A stretch of 64,000 nucleotides of DNA, from assembly GCF_008386575.1 (NCBI RefSeq), contig NZ_VUOA01000037.1, positions 62,001 to 126,000 of the forward strand. The letters are read 5' to 3'. The translations under genes were made by a program, and so were the position numbers. The number at the start of each line of letters is the position of its first letter. The first letter of the stretch is position 1. This DNA is from Salinarimonas soli. GTDB taxonomy: Bacteria; Pseudomonadota; Alphaproteobacteria; Rhizobiales; Beijerinckiaceae. The notes beneath the pieces are model-generated. The model was not told where the DNA came from. It ran no database searches and saw only the letters and a program-made list of their open reading frames with translations. Shown piece after piece: positions 17,328 through 27,345 of this stretch.

Positions 17328-18593
17328 TCAGCGCAGGATCGTGCCGAGACGGTTGCGCATCTCGGTGAGAGCGGATTCCTCGGTCTTCGTGCCGGCCAGG
17401 AACGCGTTCATGTTGGTGCGCACCACCTCCGAGACTTCGTTGTAGCGCGGCGTGACGGGACGGGAGCGGGCCGTCTGCACCACGGGCAGCGCCTCGGCGA
17501 ACCACGGGTTGGCCTTGAGCACCTCGGGGTCCTTGTAGACGTCCGGGAAGACCGGCAGATGCGAGGCGAGAATGGCCTGGCGCTTCGACACCTCGGGGCT
17601 CGACAGGTAGCGCACGAGCTTCACGGCTTCCGCCTTATTCTTGGAGAAGGCCGTCACGGCGAGCTGCCAGCCGCCGATGCAGGTCGCCGCCTTGTCGGCC
17701 GTGAAGCCGGGCAGCGGCACCACGCCGACCTTGTCCTTCACGAGGCTGTCGGTATCCTGCTGCGTCCGGTTCCAGACGTAGCCCCAGGTCATGCCGAAGA
17801 CGAGGTTGCCGGCCTGGAAGTTCTGACGGATTCGGTCCGTCGGGATCTCGGCGATGTTCGGCGGGAGGATGCCGGCCTGCTTCATCGAGCCCCACAGCTC
17901 GAAGGGCTTTTTGGCGAGATCCGCCGAGAGCGCGAGCTTGCCGTTCGTGTCCGTCACCGTGCCGCCCGCGCCCCAGAGGGGGACCGTATAGGTGCACACC
18001 GTGCCCTCGATGGGCGCGCCGGCGGTCTCGAAGCCGCGCAGGTTCGCGTTGCCCTCGCCCTTCATGACGGCCTGCGCGGCGGTCTTCACCTCGTCCCAGG
18101 TCTTGGGCGGCTGGACGTTGTGCTTCGCGAGCAGGTCCTTGCGGTAATAGAGGAACTGCGCATCGGCGAAATAGGGCAGCGAGATCACCGACCCGTTCAC
18201 GGTGTTGGCCTCCCGGTACGCCGGGAGGTACTGGCTCATCACCTTCTCCTTGTCGGCCCCGAGGTAGGAATCGAGCGGCTCGGCCCATTTCGCGGCGGCC
18301 CACTGGGCCGGGCGGATCACGTCGATGAGGACCACGTCGAGGGAGGAGTCGCGCGAGGCCAGCACGGTGTTGAGATATTGCTGCTGCTGCTCCGAGGTGG
18401 CGCCGCCGACCTCGACCTCGACCTTCACGTTCGGGTTGGCCTTCATGTACTCGTCGACGATCTGGCGCATGACGTCGGGCCGCTGCTGGCCGCCGGTGAA
18501 GATGCGCAAGGTGGTCTGCTGCGCGAGCGCGAGGCTCGACGTGCCCACGAGGACGAGGCTTGCGACCGAGGCCGCGATCAGGCGTGCTTTCAT
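17328..18593 (-). CDS. Sugar ABC importer solute-binding protein, family 1
   Basis: The 421-residue periplasmic protein has a Sec signal (MKARLIAASVASLVLVGTSS, cleavage after LALAQ). The mature start TTLRIFTGGQQRPDVMRQIV and the following KANPNVKVEVEVGG are the canonical family 1 extracellular sugar-binding block. The first-lobe segment WDEVKTAAQAVMKGE fits too. The ligand is probably a mono- or oligosaccharide. The linked lactonase, dehydrogenases and aldose epimerase suggest an aldose oxidised through its lactone. Confidence 0.93.
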   Translation of the reverse strand: MKARLIAASVASLVLVGTSSLALAQQTTLRIFTGGQQRPDVMRQIVDEYMKANPNVKVEVEVGGATSEQQQQYLNTVLASRDSSLDVVLIDVIRPAQWAAAKWAEPLDSYLGADKEKVMSQYLPAYREANTVNGSVISLPYFADAQFLYYRKDLLAKHNVQPPKTWDEVKTAAQAVMKGEGNANLRGFETAGAPIEGTVCTYTVPLWGAGGTVTDTNGKLALSADLAKKPFELWGSMKQAGILPPNIAEIPTDRIRQNFQAGNLVFGMTWGYVWNRTQQDTDSLVKDKVGVVPLPGFTADKAATCIGGWQLAVTAFSKNKAEAVKLVRYLSSPEVSKRQAILASHLPVFPDVYKDPEVLKANPWFAEALPVVQTARSRPVTPRYNEVSEVVRTNMNAFLAGTKTEESALTEMRNRLGTILR

Positions 18594-18639
18594 GGCGTGT
18601 TCTCTCCCGTTTTCTCTTGTGTCGTGGCGGCGCGCCGCC

Positions 18640-19734
<1,095 letters not shown>

Positions 19735-19788
19735 CCGTTTCCTCCTCACGCGCGCCCTTGAGCGGGTGCTGCTTGTCTGCCCTCAGAG

Positions 19789-19814
19789 TGACCGCGCCCG
19801 CGGTCATCTGTCAA
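19789..19814 (-). promoter_or_regulatory. Sugar-operon promoter region with 18-bp palindrome
   Basis: TGACCGCG-CC-CGCGGTCA (19789-19806) is a perfect 8+2+8 palindrome. On the minus strand it starts two bases after TTGACA (19809-19814), a consensus -35 box, so a bound protein would cover the spacer. The -10 at normal spacing (TCACTC) is poor, which suggests activator dependence or a shifted start. It lies 55-80 bases upstream of the ATPase start. Confidence 0.5.
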
Positions 19815-20003
19815 AAGCGTGGGCTCGAAACCGGCGCGATTCCTGTGTTCAGGCCGCCGCGTGCGTCCGCCCTGAGCCCATGCACGGACGATACATGCGA
19901 GAACGCACTCGAATCCGCGCGCCGGATCGGTTAATTCGACGCCCATCAGCCTCGTCGAGGCACGCGGCCGCCGGGGCCGCCGGATCGAGCGACTGGACGG
20001 ACC

Positions 20004-21116
20004 ATGGGCGAGACGCTGCGTTACGGGATCATCGGTGCCGGGATGATGGGGCGCGAGCACGTGCGCAACATCGCGCTCATCCCAGGCTCCGTGGTGACGG
20101 CCCTGTCGGACCCCGACGAGGGCTCGCGCGCCGAGAGCGCCCGCGCGGTCGGCGGCGACGTGGCGGTCTTCGCCGACCACCGCGATCTTCTGGAGCGCGG
20201 GGAGATCGACGTCGTCCTCATCGCGAGCCCCAACGACACACACAAGCGCATCCTCGACGACGTGTTCCAGGCGCCCAAGGCGCTCGGCATCCTCGTCGAG
20301 AAGCCGATCTGCACGTCGATCGAGGACGTCGGGGCCCTGGCGAAGGCGGCTCGCGACCACCGCGCCCCGATCTGGGTGGCGATGGAATACCGCTACATGC
20401 CGCCCGTCCAGGAGCTGCTGCGGGAGGTTCGCGCCGGCACGGTCGGGGCGCTGCGCATGCTCTCGATCCGGGAGCACCGCTTCCCGTTCCTGCCGAAGGT
20501 CGGCGACTGGAACCGCTTCTCGCGCCGCACGGGCGGGACGCTCGTCGAGAAGTGCTGCCACTTCTTCGACCTCATGCGCCTTGTGGCCCGCGACGAGCCG
20601 GTCCGCGTCTACGCCTCGGGCGCCATGGACGTGAACCACCGGGACGAGCGCTACGGCGGCGAGACCCCCGACATCCTCGACAACGCTTTCGTGACGGTGG
20701 ACTTCCGCTCGGGCGCGCGGGCCATGCTCGACCTGTGCATGTTCTCCGAGGGCGCCTACTGGCAGGAGGAGATCGCGGCCACGGGCGACCGGGGCCGGGT
20801 CGAGTGCTTCGTCCCGGGGCCGGCGCGGTTCTGGCCCGGCGGCAGCGAGCGCCATTCGGAGATCGAGATCTCGCCGCGGGAGCCGAAGGGGCCGACCCGG
20901 CGCAGGGTCGAGGTCGACGAGACGCTGCTGCGCGCGGGCGACCACCACGGCTCGACGTTCTACCAGCACAGCAAGTTCCGCGAGGCGGTGCTCGACGGGG
21001 CTCCCGTGGAGGTGACCCTGGAGGACGGGCTCAAGGCCGTTGCGATCGGGCTCGCGGCCGAGCTCTCCGCCCGCGAGCACCGCGTCGTCGAGATCGACGG
21101 CCTCGGCTTCCGCTGA
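20004..21116 (+). CDS. Gfo/Idh/MocA-family NAD(P)-dependent oxidoreductase
   Basis: The 370-residue product has an N-terminal Rossmann fold (YGIIGAGMMGREHVRNIA, GxGxxG) and the family's catalytic EKP motif in LVEKPICTS. The C-terminal dimer/substrate domain includes GTLVEKCCHFFDLMR, the usual position of the catalytic His. Members oxidise or reduce sugars, inositols and their derivatives. It diverges from the sugar-importer operon across 269 bases, so it probably acts on the imported sugar. The exact substrate cannot be read. Confidence 0.9.
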   Translation: MGETLRYGIIGAGMMGREHVRNIALIPGSVVTALSDPDEGSRAESARAVGGDVAVFADHRDLLERGEIDVVLIASPNDTHKRILDDVFQAPKALGILVEKPICTSIEDVGALAKAARDHRAPIWVAMEYRYMPPVQELLREVRAGTVGALRMLSIREHRFPFLPKVGDWNRFSRRTGGTLVEKCCHFFDLMRLVARDEPVRVYASGAMDVNHRDERYGGETPDILDNAFVTVDFRSGARAMLDLCMFSEGAYWQEEIAATGDRGRVECFVPGPARFWPGGSERHSEIEISPREPKGPTRRRVEVDETLLRAGDHHGSTFYQHSKFREAVLDGAPVEVTLEDGLKAVAIGLAAELSAREHRVVEIDGLGFR

Positions 21117-21136
21117 CCCGGGCCGGGCGGCGCGCA

Positions 21137-21232
21137 TCAGGCGCGGTCCCCCGCGAACGCCGCCGGGCGGCCGGTGGGGGTTTCAGCGGCGCGGCCAATG
21201 CTCGAACGCTTGCGCATCATGCGGCTTGCCAC
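21137..21232 (-). CDS. Possible 31-residue ORF behind an orphan promoter
   Basis: GTG 21232 is preceded by a perfect GGAGGA six bases upstream (21239-21244), and the frame ends at TGA 21137. The basic product (MASRMMRKRSSIGRAAETPT then GRPAAF) matches no family I know. It lies between two convergent genes where no promoter is expected. It could be a real small gene or the surviving 5' end of a deleted LacI-controlled sugar gene. Confidence 0.35.
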   Translation of the reverse strand: MASRMMRKRSSIGRAAETPTGRPAAFAGDRA

Positions 21233-21255
21233 GGCTGCTCCTCCAGACGCCGCGA

Positions 21256-21296
21256 TGGTAGCGCTTTCATAGAGGCGGTCAATCGACCCTTTGCAA
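21256..21296 (-). promoter_or_regulatory. Orphan promoter with LacI/GalR-type operator
   Basis: On the minus strand TTGCAA (21291-21296) and TCTATG (21268-21273) are spaced by 17 bases. TGAAAGC-GCTACCA (21256-21269), a near-palindrome of the LacI/GalR type with a central CG, overlaps the -10. It would serve the 31-codon frame at 21137-21232. No LacI-family gene is in the window. Confidence 0.45.
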
Positions 21297-21321
21297 GCGG
21301 TGTCAGGCTCCCTGGCAACGC

Positions 21322-22197
21322 CTAGCCGGCGAACGGCGTCTCGGGCAGGCCGCGCACGCCAAGGCCTCGAATCGCGAAAAGAGAGCCCGCGAGGGGCTGC
21401 GCCTTGCGCTCCTCGTCGGTGAGCATGGACGTGGCGCTCGTCACGTACAGGACGTCCAGATTCTCGCCGCCGAAGGTGCACATCGTCGGGTGGCGCACGG
21501 GCATCGGAATCAGCCGGTCGAGGCGCCCCCCTGGATCGAAGCGCGCCACCGCGCCGCCATGGACCAGGGCGCACCAATAGAAGCCCTCGGCGTCCACGGT
21601 GGCGCCGTCGCAGCGCCCCTCGATCTCGCGGGTCGAGAAGAACACCCGACGATTGCGGATCGCCCCGTCGTCGACGTCGAAATCGTAGGCGAACACCGTC
21701 TCGGCCCGGCTGTCGGCGAAGTACATCGTGCGGTCGTCCGGCGACCATGCAAGGCCGTTGGAGACGATGAAGCCCTCGTCCATGCTCCGGCAGGACAGGT
21801 CCGGGTCGAGGCGATGGAGGGCCCCGTTGGGGTCCTTGAGGGCACCGTCGCGGGAGCCGCACCAGAAGCGGCCGCGCCGGTCGCACTTGCCGTCGTTGAG
21901 GACGTTGTCGGGCCGCTCGGGCTCGGGATCGACGATGAAGGCGGTCTCGCCCGTCGCGAGGTCCACGGTGCAGAACCCGTTCTTCAGCGCGGCGACGAGC
22001 CCGCCCCGCGACCGCACGGCGAGCGAGCCCACGAGCCTCGGCATGGGCCAGGTCTCGACCTCTCCGCCCTCGACGAGCCGGTGGATCGCCGGGGCCTGCA
22101 CGTCGACCCAGTAGAGCGCCCGCTCTGGCCCATGCCAGAGGGGCGACTCGCCGAGTCGGTTGCCCATGGGGCGCACGACCTCGATCTCGTGGCTCAT
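21322..22197 (-). CDS. SMP-30/gluconolactonase family lactonase
   Basis: The 291-residue beta-propeller protein carries the metal-binding landmarks of the family: GESPLWHGPERALYWVD near the N-terminus (Glu ligand), DNVLNDGKCDRRGRFWCGS (Asn), and FIVSNGLAWSPD (Asn/Asp). The domain-wide signature CDGATVDAEGFYWCALVHGG also fits. These are Ca2+/Zn2+-dependent sugar lactonases that open aldonolactones made by sugar dehydrogenases. It is followed on the same strand (upstream) by an SDR, and it is linked to a sugar importer and a GalM-type epimerase. Confidence 0.92.
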   Translation of the reverse strand: MSHEIEVVRPMGNRLGESPLWHGPERALYWVDVQAPAIHRLVEGGEVETWPMPRLVGSLAVRSRGGLVAALKNGFCTVDLATGETAFIVDPEPERPDNVLNDGKCDRRGRFWCGSRDGALKDPNGALHRLDPDLSCRSMDEGFIVSNGLAWSPDDRTMYFADSRAETVFAYDFDVDDGAIRNRRVFFSTREIEGRCDGATVDAEGFYWCALVHGGAVARFDPGGRLDRLIPMPVRHPTMCTFGGENLDVLYVTSATSMLTDEERKAQPLAGSLFAIRGLGVRGLPETPFAG

Positions 22198-22223
22198 GTC
22201 GGAATCCTCGTTGGCGGCGCGCC

Positions 22224-22895
22224 CTACCAGGGCAGGGGCTGGTCGTCGTAGGTCATGAAGGTGCCCGTGTGATGCCGGCTCGCTCGGTGGATCACGCCCC
22301 GCATCCCGCCGACGCTCGTCTCCACCTCGACCCGGGCACCGGCCTCGGTCTTCGCCCAGCCGGGGTGGAGCGCGAGGCAGCAGACGCCGCGTGGCCCGAG
22401 GTCGACCGCGAGGCTGCGCACCACGGCGTTGAGCCCCGCCTTGCTGGAGCGGTAGGCGTAGGAGCCGCCCGTGAGGTTGAGGCCGATCGATCCCATGCGG
22501 CTCGACACGAAGGCCATCACCTTCATCTCGCTTCGCGCCACATGATCCACGAAGGTCTCGGCGAGCTTCATCGGCCCGATCAGGTTCACCTCGAGGATCC
22601 GCCGCCACGACGCGTAGTCGGTCTCGCCAAAGGGCGGGTGGGGGCGCGCAATGCCGGCATTGCTCACGAGCACGTCGATCGCGGTCCCGTCGAGGTCGCG
22701 GGCGAGCCCCTCCACGGCCGCATGGTCGCTCACGTCGAGGCGCCGGATCTCGACGGCACCCTCGATGGCCTGGGTCGCGTCCGCGTTGTCCGGCGACCGG
22801 CACGTGGCGATCACGCGCCAGCCGTCGGCGGCGTATTGCCGGGCGAACTCGACGCCGAGACCCGTGTCGCAGCCGGTGATGAGAACGGTCGGCAT
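22224..22895 (-). CDS. Short-chain dehydrogenase/reductase (SDR)
   Basis: The 223-residue product has the NAD(P) motif TGCDTGLG (residues 7-14), NAG at 79-81, Ser131 and the catalytic Tyr148-x-x-x-Lys152. It lies 26 bases upstream of the SMP-30 gene on the same strand, so the two are probably co-transcribed. A sugar or polyol dehydrogenase paired with its lactonase is the simplest reading. The C-terminus is short for a classical SDR (about 250), so the substrate loop may be reduced. Confidence 0.85.
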   Translation of the reverse strand: MPTVLITGCDTGLGVEFARQYAADGWRVIATCRSPDNADATQAIEGAVEIRRLDVSDHAAVEGLARDLDGTAIDVLVSNAGIARPHPPFGETDYASWRRILEVNLIGPMKLAETFVDHVARSEMKVMAFVSSRMGSIGLNLTGGSYAYRSSKAGLNAVVRSLAVDLGPRGVCCLALHPGWAKTEAGARVEVETSVGGMRGVIHRASRHHTGTFMTYDDQPLPW

Positions 22896-23048
22896 CGGTG
22901 TGTCCCTGCGAGCGCTCCCAGCGCCGTCGTGGGGGGAGGCTAGGCGAGGGGCGCTTCGGAGACAAGGTGAGGTGCGCGCCCGTCGACGGCCCGGAGCCCT
23001 GGCGCTAAGGTTGCCCCTGAGAGCGCTGCTACGGGAGCGGGGAAGGGA

Positions 23049-24077
23049 ATGGTGCGACGGAGCTTCGGTCGCGTCGATGGCGAGCCCGTCGACGAGGTGG
23101 TCCTGACCTCGGGGTCTGGCGCTGTCGCTGGCGTGATCACCTGGGGTGCCGTGCTGCGCGATCTCGTGATCCCGACGCCGCGCGGGCCCCGCCGCGTGGT
23201 GCTGGGGCTGAACACGCTGGAGGACTACCTGCGCCACTCGCCGCATTTCGGCGCGATCGCGGGCCGGTATGCCAACCGGATCCGGGGCGGGCGCTTCACG
23301 CTCGACGGCGTGGAGCACGAGCTGCCGCGAAACGAGAACGGGCGCACCTCGCTCCACGGGGGCGGTCACGGCTTCGGGAAGCGCCCCTGGGCGCTGGTAG
23401 CTCATGACGAGACCTCCGCGACGCTCGCGTTGCGCTCGCCCGACGGGGACGCCGGCTATCCGGGCAATCTCGACGTGACCTGCACCTACCGGCTCGCGGG
23501 CACGACCCTGCGCATCGAGCTCACGGCCACGACCGACCGGGCGACCCCCGTCAACCTGTGCCACCACTCCTATTTCAACCTCGACGGCGGGTCGACGATC
23601 CTCGACCACGAGCTTGAGATCGCCGCCGATCTCTACACGCCCCTCGACGCGGACAACGTCCCGACGGGGGAGGTGCGGTCCGTCGCGGGCACACCCTACG
23701 ATTTCAGGGCTCCCCGTCCCATCCGGCTGGAGGAGGGCGCCCAGCGGCATCGCTACGACGACAACTGGCTCCTGCGCCGGGACGGTGCCGAGCCCTCGGG
23801 CGCGGCCGGTCCGCTCGCCTTCGCGGGACGGGTGCGCTCGCAGGCGGGTCCCCTGTCCCTTGAGGTCTGGACCACGGAGCCGGCCATGCAGGTCTACGAC
23901 GGCTACAAGCTCGACTTGGCCGTACCAGGGCTCGACGGCGAGCGCTACGGGCCCTGCGCCGGCTTGTGCCTTGAGCCGCAGCACGTGCCCGACAGCCCCA
24001 ACCAGCCGCATTTCCCGTCCACGATCCTGCGGCCGGGTGCGGTCTACCGCCAGGTCACGGAATACCGCTTCGCCTGA
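23049..24077 (+). CDS. galM: Aldose 1-epimerase (GalM-like mutarotase)
   Basis: The 342-residue product has the galactose-mutarotase fold. NENGRTSLHGGGHGFGK and VNLCHHSYFNLDG hold the first and second active-site His, and GLCLEPQHVPDSPNQ carries the C-terminal catalytic Glu. It interconverts alpha and beta anomers of aldoses, feeding anomer-specific dehydrogenases. Divergent from the SDR/SMP-30 pair and close to a sugar importer, it fits the same sugar-oxidation set. Confidence 0.92.
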   Translation: MVRRSFGRVDGEPVDEVVLTSGSGAVAGVITWGAVLRDLVIPTPRGPRRVVLGLNTLEDYLRHSPHFGAIAGRYANRIRGGRFTLDGVEHELPRNENGRTSLHGGGHGFGKRPWALVAHDETSATLALRSPDGDAGYPGNLDVTCTYRLAGTTLRIELTATTDRATPVNLCHHSYFNLDGGSTILDHELEIAADLYTPLDADNVPTGEVRSVAGTPYDFRAPRPIRLEEGAQRHRYDDNWLLRRDGAEPSGAAGPLAFAGRVRSQAGPLSLEVWTTEPAMQVYDGYKLDLAVPGLDGERYGPCAGLCLEPQHVPDSPNQPHFPSTILRPGAVYRQVTEYRFA

Positions 24078-24182
24078 GGCCGCGGGCCGGGGCGGTGCGA
24101 CCCCGGGCCTCCGGTGCCGTGCGGTCGTGACAGGGGGCGGTGCTTGGGGTAAGGCCCCCGCTTCCCCTCAGGCGAAAAGTCC

Positions 24183-25805
24183 ATGATCCGCGTCGAGAAC
24201 GTCAGCAAGCAGAACAGCCACCGCATCCTCTTCATCGAGGCTTCGGCGACCCTCCAGAAGGGTGAGAAGGCGGGCCTCGTGGGTCCCAACGGTGCGGGCA
24301 AGACGACCTTGTTTCGGATGATCATGCAGGAGGAGCAGCCCGACGAGGGGCAGGTCTCCGCCGACCGCGGGATCACGATCGGCTATTTCAGCCAGGACGT
24401 CGGCGACATGGCGGGCCGCAGCGCCGTGACCGAGGTGATGGACGGGGCCGGCCCCGTGAGCGGGGTCGCGGCGGAGCTACGCGCGCTCGAGGCCGCCATG
24501 ACGGATCCCGACCAGGCCTCCGATCTCGACCGGATCATCGAGCGCTACGGCGAGGTGCAGGCGCGCTACGAGGAGCTCGACGGCTATTCTCTGGACGGCC
24601 GGGCGCGGGAGGTTCTCTCGGGGCTCGGCTTCAGCGACGAGATGATGGACGGCGACGTGGGGGCCCTCTCGGGCGGCTGGAAGATGCGCGTCGCGCTCGG
24701 GCGCATCCTGCTCATGCGTCCCGACGTGATGCTCCTCGACGAGCCGAGCAACCACCTCGACCTGGAGAGCCTCATCTGGCTCGAGGAGTTCCTGAAGGGC
24801 TACGAGGGCGCGCTCCTCATGACCTCGCACGACCGGGCCTTCATGAACCGGATCGTGAACAAGATCGTCGAGATCGACGGAGGCTCGCTCACCACCTATT
24901 CGGGCGGCTACGAGTTCTACGAGGGGCAGCGCGCGCTCAACGAGAAGCAGCAGCAGGCGCAATTCGAGCGCCAGCAGGCGATGCTCGCCAAGGAGATCAA
25001 GTTCATCGAGCGCTTCAAGGCGCGTGCGTCACACGCGGCTCAGGTGCAGAGCCGCGTCAAGAAACTGGAGAAGATCGACCGGGTGGAGCCCCCGAAGCGG
25101 CGCCAATCCGTCTCGTTCGACTTCCCGCCCGCGCCGCGCTCGGGCGACGACGTGGTCAGCCTCAAGGGCGTCCACAAGCGCTACGGCGAGCGGATCATCT
25201 ACGAGGGCCTGGACTTCATGGCCCGCCGCCGGGAGCGCTGGTGCGTGATGGGCGTCAACGGCGCCGGCAAGTCGACGCTCCTGAAGCTCGTCGCCGGGGC
25301 GGCCGAGCCCGATGCAGGCACCGTCAAGGTGGGCGGCAGCGTGCGGCTCGGCTATTTCGCCCAGCACGCCATGGAGGTGCTCGAGGGCGACCGCACGGTG
25401 TTCGAGACGCTGGAGGATGCGTTCCCGCAGGCGGGGCAGGGCTCCCTGCGCACGCTTGCGGGCTGCTTCGGATTCTCCGGCGACGACGCCGAGAAGCGGT
25501 GCCGCGTCCTGTCGGGAGGCGAGAAGGCGCGTCTCGTCATGGCCAAGATGCTCTACGACCCGCCGAACTTCCTCGTCCTCGACGAGCCCACGAACCACCT
25601 CGACATGGCGACGAAGGAGATGCTCATCGCGGCGCTCGAGCGCTACGAGGGCACGATGCTGTTCGTCTCCCACGACCGGCACTTCCTCGCGGCCCTGTCG
25701 AACCGGGTCCTGGAGGTCACGCCCGAGGGGGTGTTCCAGTATGGCGGCGGCTACACCGAATACGTGGCCCGCACGGGCCAGGAAGCGCCGGGCCTTCGCC
25801 ACTGA
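24183..25805 (+). CDS. ABC-F family ATPase
   Basis: This 540-residue soluble protein has two ABC domains and no membrane segment. Domain 1 has GPNGAGKTT, LSGGWKMRVALGRIL and LLDEPSNHLD. Domain 2 has GVNGAGKST, LSGGEKARLVMAKML and LVLDEPTNHLD. Between them (about residues 245-320) is a charged helical linker (RFKARASHAAQVQSRVKKLE), the P-site tRNA interaction motif region. ABC-F proteins bind ribosomes and relieve stalls; this one resembles the Uup/YbiT/YheS housekeeping types rather than a resistance protein. It is a monocistronic gene meeting a convergent SDR seven bases away. Confidence 0.92.
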   Translation: MIRVENVSKQNSHRILFIEASATLQKGEKAGLVGPNGAGKTTLFRMIMQEEQPDEGQVSADRGITIGYFSQDVGDMAGRSAVTEVMDGAGPVSGVAAELRALEAAMTDPDQASDLDRIIERYGEVQARYEELDGYSLDGRAREVLSGLGFSDEMMDGDVGALSGGWKMRVALGRILLMRPDVMLLDEPSNHLDLESLIWLEEFLKGYEGALLMTSHDRAFMNRIVNKIVEIDGGSLTTYSGGYEFYEGQRALNEKQQQAQFERQQAMLAKEIKFIERFKARASHAAQVQSRVKKLEKIDRVEPPKRRQSVSFDFPPAPRSGDDVVSLKGVHKRYGERIIYEGLDFMARRRERWCVMGVNGAGKSTLLKLVAGAAEPDAGTVKVGGSVRLGYFAQHAMEVLEGDRTVFETLEDAFPQAGQGSLRTLAGCFGFSGDDAEKRCRVLSGGEKARLVMAKMLYDPPNFLVLDEPTNHLDMATKEMLIAALERYEGTMLFVSHDRHFLAALSNRVLEVTPEGVFQYGGGYTEYVARTGQEAPGLRH

Positions 25806-25812
25806 CGCCGGG

Positions 25813-26589
25813 TCAGCGCGCGAGCCAGCCGCCGTCGATCGGGAGCGTGTGCCCCGTGATCATGGCGGCGGCGTCGCTCGCCAGGAACACGATCGCGTCC
25901 GCCACCTCGTCGGGCTCGATGAGGCGTCCGAGCGGGGTCGCGGCGAAGATCGCCTGGGCCATGTCGGGATCGGCCATCAGGGGTTCGACCAGGGCCGTGC
26001 GCACGAAGGCCGGCGCCACCGCGTTCACCCGGATGCCGGACGGGGCCCATTCCAGCGCCCAGGCGCGGGTGAGGTTCACGAGCGCTCCCTTAACCGCGTG
26101 GTAGGCGGGGTTCGGGTAGAGGCCGCCCCCGGTCAGTCCCATGATCGAGGCGACGTTCACGATCGCGCCGCGTCCCTGCCGCAGCATCGGCGCCACCGCC
26201 GCTCGCGCGCAGTGGAACGCGCCCGTGAGGCCCACGTCGAGGACCCGTTCCCATCGCTCTGCCGGCAGGTCGACCGTCGGCATTCGGGCTCCGATTCCGG
26301 CGTTGTTGACGAGGATGTCGAGGCGCCCGTGACGTTCCGCCGCCTCGGCCACGGTCGCGCGGACGCGCGATTCGTCCGACACGTCGAGGGCGACGGCCCT
26401 CGCGGCGCCGCCTAACCCGTTGATCTCGCTTGCAGCCTCGTCCGCGCGTGCCACGTCGACGTCGGTGACGACGACCGTTGCGCCCATCGCGGCGAGGCCG
26501 ACGGCCGTCGCCCGTCCAATCCCGGCGCCCGCTCCCGTCACGAGGGCGACGCGCCCGTCGAGGCGCAGCCTGTTCGCGATATTCGACAA
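25813..26589 (-). CDS. Short-chain dehydrogenase/reductase (SDR)
   Basis: A 258-residue classical SDR with TGAGAGIG (18-25), NNAG (95-98), Ser148 and Tyr163-x-x-x-Lys167. A C-terminal PIDGGW matches the family end. It resembles glucose 1-dehydrogenase/3-oxoacyl-reductase-type enzymes, so the substrate is open. No partner gene is adjacent on its strand. Confidence 0.88.
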   Translation of the reverse strand: MSNIANRLRLDGRVALVTGAGAGIGRATAVGLAAMGATVVVTDVDVARADEAASEINGLGGAARAVALDVSDESRVRATVAEAAERHGRLDILVNNAGIGARMPTVDLPAERWERVLDVGLTGAFHCARAAVAPMLRQGRGAIVNVASIMGLTGGGLYPNPAYHAVKGALVNLTRAWALEWAPSGIRVNAVAPAFVRTALVEPLMADPDMAQAIFAATPLGRLIEPDEVADAIVFLASDAAAMITGHTLPIDGGWLAR

Positions 26590-26743
26590 CGTGTTCCCCC
26601 CTGGCGACGCGCCGGATCGCCGCCGGCCGGCTCAGCATAGTGCCGAACTGACGCAGGATGCACAGGCCCACCGGACGGTTGACGAGCGCCCGCGCGAGGA
26701 TCACGCTCTGTCCCGGGGGCGCGCCACCTCAAGGATGGGCGTC

Positions 26744-27274
26744 ATGCAAGGCTTCGATCACGTTCTGAATTGGAAACTGAAGCAAGGTTCGCATCCGTTT
26801 CCGGGTAAAGACGGCGGTACCTGCATCAACGAGGCGGCGCTCGTCGCCGAAGGCTTCGAGTACAGGCCGATCCGCCAAGCCGAGGACATGCCGGACTGCT
26901 TCTCGCGGCCGATCTGCCGTTTCGCCATGCTCCTCAACGACCAGGCCTGCGACAGCGACCGCCAGCGCCTGCTGCCCTTCGTCACCCGTCTGGCCTGCGC
27001 CGACGGGCCGGAGGTGGAGCGGGCGAGGGCCGCCTATATCAACCGGCACATGCGGACGGACTTCGGCGAGTTTCCCTTCGACCGGGGGCTGAAGGTGCTC
27101 GAGGGCGCCCTCGCCATCGGACGCCAGGCGAACTCGGCGGAGATCGGGGAGGTGAAGTCGAGGATGGAGGCCGTCCAGGCCAAGGCCACGACGCCGACAT
27201 CGGTGCCCGAATCGCCGCTTCTCGCCAAGATCAAGAGCTGGTTCGGCGCGAAGGATGCCGAGCCCGTCGCCTGA
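26744..27274 (+). CDS. Conserved hypothetical protein, 176 residues
   Basis: ATG 26744 is eight bases after AAGGA; another in-frame ATG at 26735 lacks spacing for a ribosome binding site. The product begins MQGFDHVLNWKLKQGSHPFP and has four Cys in the first half (TCINEAA, MPDCFSRPICRF, QACDSD). A helical, Ala-rich tail follows, ending KIKSWFG. There is no signal peptide or membrane segment. The opening looks like a conserved alphaproteobacterial hypothetical family, but I cannot name a function. A perfect hairpin follows the stop codon. Confidence 0.75.
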   Translation: MQGFDHVLNWKLKQGSHPFPGKDGGTCINEAALVAEGFEYRPIRQAEDMPDCFSRPICRFAMLLNDQACDSDRQRLLPFVTRLACADGPEVERARAAYINRHMRTDFGEFPFDRGLKVLEGALAIGRQANSAEIGEVKSRMEAVQAKATTPTSVPESPLLAKIKSWFGAKDAEPVA

Positions 27275-27279
27275 AAACC

Positions 27280-27312
27280 AGGCCGCCCTCTCGCGTCACA
27301 CGAGAGGGCGGC
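27280..27312. terminator. Strong bidirectional hairpin terminator
   Basis: GGCCGCCCTCTCG (27280-27292) pairs perfectly over 13 bp with CGAGAGGGCGGCC (27300-27312) around a 7-base loop. It begins six bases after the stop of the plus-strand gene and ends 33 bases before the end of the convergent racemase-like gene. There is no long T-tract. Confidence 0.75.
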
Positions 27313-27345
27313 CGCTTCGTCGCGGTGCTCGGGTGCACGCCGTCG

